From Laterigemmans sp052161645 (lineage in GTDB: Bacteria; Planctomycetota; Planctomycetia; Pirellulales; Pirellulaceae), in NCBI GenBank assembly GCA_052161645.1, contig CP197414.1: a stretch of 64,000 nucleotides of DNA, one strand, 5' to 3'. How positions within the stretch are numbered: position 1 is the stretch's first letter; each line of letters begins with the position of its first letter. A program made the position numbers and the translations under genes. Shown in pieces: positions 60,972 through 64,000 of this stretch. The notes beneath the pieces were generated by a model. The model was not told where the DNA came from and searched no databases. It saw nothing but the letters and a program-made list of their open reading frames with translations.

Positions 60972-61486
60972 TGGCCTTCCTTGATGGTCCGGGCTTTGTT
61001 GACCGCTCGGCGTAGCGCCCGAGCGATGAGCTGTTCACGAAGTGGCAGCCAGCCAGCCGCCGGCACGGATTGTTCCCAGCGATGGGCCATTTGCCGGGCG
61101 AGCTCGCGGTATTCCCCGCGCACTTGCCGGCCGGTCATCGTGTTGAGTCGGGCACGAAGCTGAGCACAGGCTTGGCACTGAACGGTGGGAATCAACCAAT
61201 CTAAATGGAGTCGAGCGAGTCGCCGGCGAGCCCTCTCGATCTCTTCGCCAAGGCAATCCCCAATGTGCGAATAGCCGGCTGCCTGCTGAAGCAGCGCGGT
61301 CGCTACCGGCAAGCCGGCAGTGCGTCGCGCTTGCACAGCCAGTCCGCAGGTGACACGATTGCGAGCTTGCGGATCGGGTTGTCGCTGACAGGCACCGCAT
61401 GCTGCCTCATCGACCGCGACGGGAAGCCCGCTGAGGTCACTAGCAATCTCACAAGTTCCATCGCGTTTATAAGGACATGCCACCAT
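60968..61486 (-). CDS. cysteine-containing unknown protein, 172 aa
   Basis: Start ATG 61486 has GAAGGAG six bases upstream and lies inside the end of the fibre gene (20-base overlap). Seven Cys residues in the first about 110 residues (MVACPYKRDGTCEI, ACGACQ, VTCGL, GDCLG, CQAC) suggest metal binding. The C-terminal half is helical and Arg-rich (LIARALRRAVNKARTI). Family unknown. Tight coupling on both sides places it functionally between fibre and glycosyltransferase. Confidence 0.7.
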   Translation of the reverse strand: MVACPYKRDGTCEIASDLSGLPVAVDEAACGACQRQPDPQARNRVTCGLAVQARRTAGLPVATALLQQAAGYSHIGDCLGEEIERARRRLARLHLDWLIPTVQCQACAQLRARLNTMTGRQVRGEYRELARQMAHRWEQSVPAAGWLPLREQLIARALRRAVNKARTIKEGQ

Positions 61487-62594
61487 CGTCCGCTCCTTCA
61501 CAACCGGTGTAGATGAGTTCGCCAAAATAACTTCCTGGCGGCAAGTCATAACGCGGCGCACATGTGCAGAGCGGCACGAAGGGGCCCTCGGAGGTGTCGC
61601 AAGGGTCCTCGACCGCAACTGGCTCCCACGAGAATCCGTTCCACTGGTAATAGCAGGGGCAACAACAAGGCTCAATGGGCTGCGAGCTGCCAGAACTTGA
61701 ACCGGCGGACGATGTGCTACTGCCAGAAGAGCCGCTACTGCCAGAGGCTCCGGAGGATCCACTGGCCCCCGTGCTGCCTGTTGAGCCTGAGCCTGATTGC
61801 GAGCCACTGGTAGAACCACCACCCGAAGATCCACCACTGGAGCCGACCGCGCTACCAGATCCGCTGAGGCCCGAGGAACCTGACAGGCCGGATGAATCGC
61901 CGGAGCTTGATTGGCCGCTCGAGCTTGATTGCCCACTAGAGCCTGAATCGCCCGACGAGCCGCTTGAGCCACTGGAACCTGACGAGCTACTCGAACCCGA
62001 CGAGCTACTCGAACCTGACGAGCCACTCGAACCTGACGAGCCGCTCGAACCTGACGAGCCGCTTGAACCTGACGAGCCACTGGAGCCGCTTGAGCCTGAC
62101 GAACCGCTTGAGCCTGACGAACCGCTCGAGCCTGACGAACCGCTCGAGCCCGACGAGCCCGAGTTTCCCACAACGCCGCTGCTGCCCGCTGTGCCGCTCG
62201 ACCCTGACTGGCCGCTTGATCCTGAAAAACCACTGCTGCCCGACGATCCACTCAATCCGCTCGAGCCCGACGAACCACTGCTTCCACTGGAGCCTGAATA
62301 GCCGCTCGACCCCGAGTAGCCTGAATAGCCGCTGGCCGAATGTGGGCAACAAACCAGCGCATAGATCGGCAACTGATCGAAACCAACATAATGCGTGAGA
62401 TAACGACCAAGCTGGGGAAAGTCACATCGCGAGATCGCATAGAGCGCCACGCCATCAACCAATCCTAGAAAGCGTCCGAGCTGACGCGGCGGTAAGACAT
62501 CGCCGCGCAGCTCGCCACAAGTCGCCGCGTAGACCGGCTGCTGATCTCGCTGGCCCATATGCCGGCCCAAGTATCGCTGCGAACGAAGCCTCAT
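61467..62594 (-). CDS. collagen-like Gly-Ser-Ser repeat fibre protein
   Basis: 375 residues. A globular N-terminal part (about 1-85) is followed by about 220 residues in which Gly occurs at every third position, mostly as GSS, GYS, GQS, GDS or GLS (about 86-310), then a short Cys-rich C-terminal domain (CCCPCYYQWNGFSW). The triplet pattern is collagen-like but lacks Pro, and the mass of Ser suggests glycosylation. It resembles phage tail-fibre or spore-surface collagen-like proteins. No signal peptide is seen, fitting a virion or contractile-device fibre rather than a secreted adhesin. Overlaps neighbours by 4 and 20 bases. Confidence 0.75.
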   Translation of the reverse strand: MRLRSQRYLGRHMGQRDQQPVYAATCGELRGDVLPPRQLGRFLGLVDGVALYAISRCDFPQLGRYLTHYVGFDQLPIYALVCCPHSASGYSGYSGSSGYSGSSGSSGSSGSSGLSGSSGSSGFSGSSGQSGSSGTAGSSGVVGNSGSSGSSGSSGSSGSSGSSGSSGSSGSSGSSGSSGSSGSSGSSGSSGSSGSSSSSGSSSSSGSSGSSGSSGDSGSSGQSSSSGQSSSGDSSGLSGSSGLSGSGSAVGSSGGSSGGGSTSGSQSGSGSTGSTGASGSSGASGSSGSSGSSTSSAGSSSGSSQPIEPCCCPCYYQWNGFSWEPVAVEDPCDTSEGPFVPLCTCAPRYDLPPGSYFGELIYTGCEGADDGGMSL

Positions 62595-63259
62595 GCGTTG
62601 GCGTCCAGCACTTTACAAGGAAAGCGATTGCCCCAGTCGCCACTACTAACATCATAGCGCTGCACGATCCCTGGATAAAAACCATCCTCGTCGGGGTGGT
62701 TGCTGGTGATATAAACCACCTCCTCTTGATTGGAATCATCAAACCGTACCATCGCCCAGCGAAGCGGCAAGCCATTCTGCTCGATCCATAACACGCGAAA
62801 CGGACCATGCGGTACGCTGCGGAGATGATTTGAGGTTCCGGTCAGCGGCTCGGCACAATCATAAACCGTCCCCGAGACGGCAACCCGAGCGGCAATCACA
62901 CCCGCGACCACGGCCGTGCCGATCGCGCCGGCAGCCAAAGGCTCGGTGAGAATACCCACGGCTCCGCCCGCCACGGGTAGTCCCGCACTGAAAGTGGCTT
63001 GTCGCTGGAACTCGGAAAAATTGTCGCCCGGCCCGACCAGCGGCGCGATTAAGCCGACCACGTCAAACTGGTTTCTCGCTTGCCCCGTTTGATTACGGAC
63101 TTTGGCAAGCGTCGGTTGCCGCAGGCCATCCGTCACGCCCGACTTGCGATCAAACTTGGATTGCTCATGAGCGCGAGCCGCATCGAGCATCGCGTTCCAG
63201 GTGGCGGCGGGCAAGCGAAGTGGCTGGCCGGACGTGACGGGCTGAAATTTATCGGACAT
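62591..63259 (-). CDS. unknown phage-like structural protein, 222 aa
   Basis: Not recognised by name. The start LRLPAATWNAMLDAARAHEQ and a later QFDVVGLIAPLVGPG, with a beta-rich C-terminal half (WAMVRFDDSNQEEVVYITS), read like a phage tail or baseplate-associated protein of planctomycete elements. It overlaps the fibre gene by 4 bases and follows the partial gene by 9, so it belongs to the same operon. Function is inferred from context only. Confidence 0.65.
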   Translation of the reverse strand: MSDKFQPVTSGQPLRLPAATWNAMLDAARAHEQSKFDRKSGVTDGLRQPTLAKVRNQTGQARNQFDVVGLIAPLVGPGDNFSEFQRQATFSAGLPVAGGAVGILTEPLAAGAIGTAVVAGVIAARVAVSGTVYDCAEPLTGTSNHLRSVPHGPFRVLWIEQNGLPLRWAMVRFDDSNQEEVVYITSNHPDEDGFYPGIVQRYDVSSGDWGNRFPCKVLDANA

Positions 63260-63268
63260 GCGGTGGCC

Positions 63269-64000
63269 TTAGATCCCCAGTCCCAATAAACCTAGGTCGC
63301 CGTAGGGATAAACCCGCTCGACGTAAAACGCCACTGGAATCTTGATCAAGGCATCGGAGTCTACTTCATCCTGAAAGCGGACCCAGAGGTATTCCCAGCC
63401 TTCCTTGCTGACCAGTAGATTGCCGGGACCAATTGGTTGGTCGATGACATTCGGAGATGCGGCAAACTTAAATGTGATCGCCCACTGTTCCTTGCCACGC
63501 TTCGAGCCGCTGGCACCGAGGAACAAAACTTCTCCCTTGGCGAAGCCCTTATAAGCTCCGCCGTTAACACGTCCGGTTAGCTGAAAGATCTGATACTTGA
63601 AAGCGGGTGTGACGAGCAGGCCATCATAATAACGCGTCTCGGAAAACGTGAAGATGGGAACGGTGACATCAGTCCCTTCCACGCGGTTTTCGCTGACGTT
63701 GATCGCCCCTTGATAATCGGGCGCGGCATAACCAGCCAGCGAGGTTCGCTGCAACGTGGCCAAGCTTGTCGCAATCCGCTGGGAGCCACCTGAGGTGTCA
63801 AATTCGTAGTCGGCCGGGTTGCCTTTGAGACCATAACGCACCGTGGCGTTCCAGACTCCGCCGCCAAGCGGCTCGGTCTGAATCGATTCGCGGTCCAGCT
63901 CCAGATAGACCTCGGGAGAAGTGCCCACGACAAGGTTTACAACCTCAGTGTCATTCTCGGTCCCACGCACTTGATACAGCAGCTCGACCGCCGGATCATC
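63269..64000 (-). CDS. unknown phage-like structural protein, partial at the window edge
   Basis: The frame runs off the right edge: codons continue upstream of the apparent GTG at 63970 (DDPAVELLYQV before RGTEND). About 244 residues are visible, beta-rich, with TSPEVYLELDRESIQTEPLG and TFKFAASPNVIDQPIGPGNL. No family is recognised; layout suggests a virion or tail component. First visible gene of the minus-strand fibre operon. Confidence 0.65.
   Translation of the reverse strand, partial: DDPAVELLYQVRGTENDTEVVNLVVGTSPEVYLELDRESIQTEPLGGGVWNATVRYGLKGNPADYEFDTSGGSQRIATSLATLQRTSLAGYAAPDYQGAINVSENRVEGTDVTVPIFTFSETRYYDGLLVTPAFKYQIFQLTGRVNGGAYKGFAKGEVLFLGASGSKRGKEQWAITFKFAASPNVIDQPIGPGNLLVSKEGWEYLWVRFQDEVDSDALIKIPVAFYVERVYPYGDLGLLGLGI

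Noticed and set aside
60968..62251. A 427-codon minus-strand frame with Ala/Arg/Gln repeats at its start
   Set aside because: Only the last 172 codons are gene-like; the first part is an out-of-frame reading of the fibre repeat. I therefore start the Cys-rich protein at 61486.
61675..62301. A 208-codon plus-strand frame rich in EPDEPLEP repeats
   Set aside because: It is the antisense of the Gly-Ser-Ser fibre gene; triplet-repetitive GC-rich DNA stays open in several frames. The minus-strand reading has coupled starts and ribosome binding sites on both sides.

Overview
The window looks like a chromosomal piece of a planctomycete (Pirellulales/Rhodopirellula-like). The evidence is compositional and architectural: two very large secreted proteins with the planctomycete N-terminal 'LEPR-XLL'-type motif (variants LESRQLLA and LEDRRMLA) and C-terminal type I dockerin repeats; two pairs of an ECF sigma factor with a transmembrane Ser/Thr kinase, one of them of the Rhodopirellula ECF family; and phage-like and transposon families typical of that phylum. 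No rRNA, replication or other core gene is visible, so this is accessory DNA.

Layout. 0-2.3 kb: two small unknown genes and a large serine recombinase gene broken by a 5'-truncated group II intron. 2.3-11.1 kb: ECF sigma factor, TPR kinase and a 1503-residue lectin/Calx-beta/PKD/dockerin protein, all on the plus strand. 11.3-13.7 kb: a terminase fragment and an internally deleted integrase. 14-31.8 kb: a second sigma-kinase pair (minus strand, kinase fused to a formylglycine-generating-enzyme-like domain), divergent from a 4243-residue surface protein carrying a 681-bp in-frame tandem repeat. 32-34 kb: an IS3-type element sitting between two broken genes. 34.4-36.5 kb: a glycosyltransferase plus FkbM methyltransferase pair. 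36.5-51.3 kb: a dense set of small enzyme and regulator genes (MocR regulator, several GNAT acetyltransferases, PhzF, cystathionine-synthase-like enzyme, SGNH hydrolase, rhodanese with an FtrA-like regulator, DinB, monooxygenase, flavin split-barrel, cupins, VOC protein), interrupted by a tRNA-like cluster and an ISAs1-type element. 51.4-57.4 kb: a patchwork of gene fragments including brxA, brxB and a truncated brxC of a BREX phage-defence locus, and cut-off aminotransferase, TauD and YifB genes. 57.7-64 kb: an unknown Rossmann-like protein, then a tight minus-strand operon encoding phage-like/structural proteins, a collagen-like Gly-Ser-Ser fibre protein, a Cys-rich protein, and a second copy of the glycosyltransferase/FkbM pair.

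How it works together. The sigma-kinase-giant-protein modules suggest regulated production of cell-surface proteins. The right-end operon suggests that a Ser-rich fibre is glycosylated and methylated by the enzymes encoded next to it. Much of the rest is decay: at least ten genes are cut, fused, or split by mobile elements, and several junctions truncate the genes on both sides. The most interesting items are the operon coupling a fibre with its putative modification enzymes and its 2-kb duplication, the nested beta-propeller in a Calx-beta domain, the 5'-truncated intron, the tRNA-like cluster with long variable regions, and the BREX remnant. All family assignments are from reading the sequence; no database search was run.
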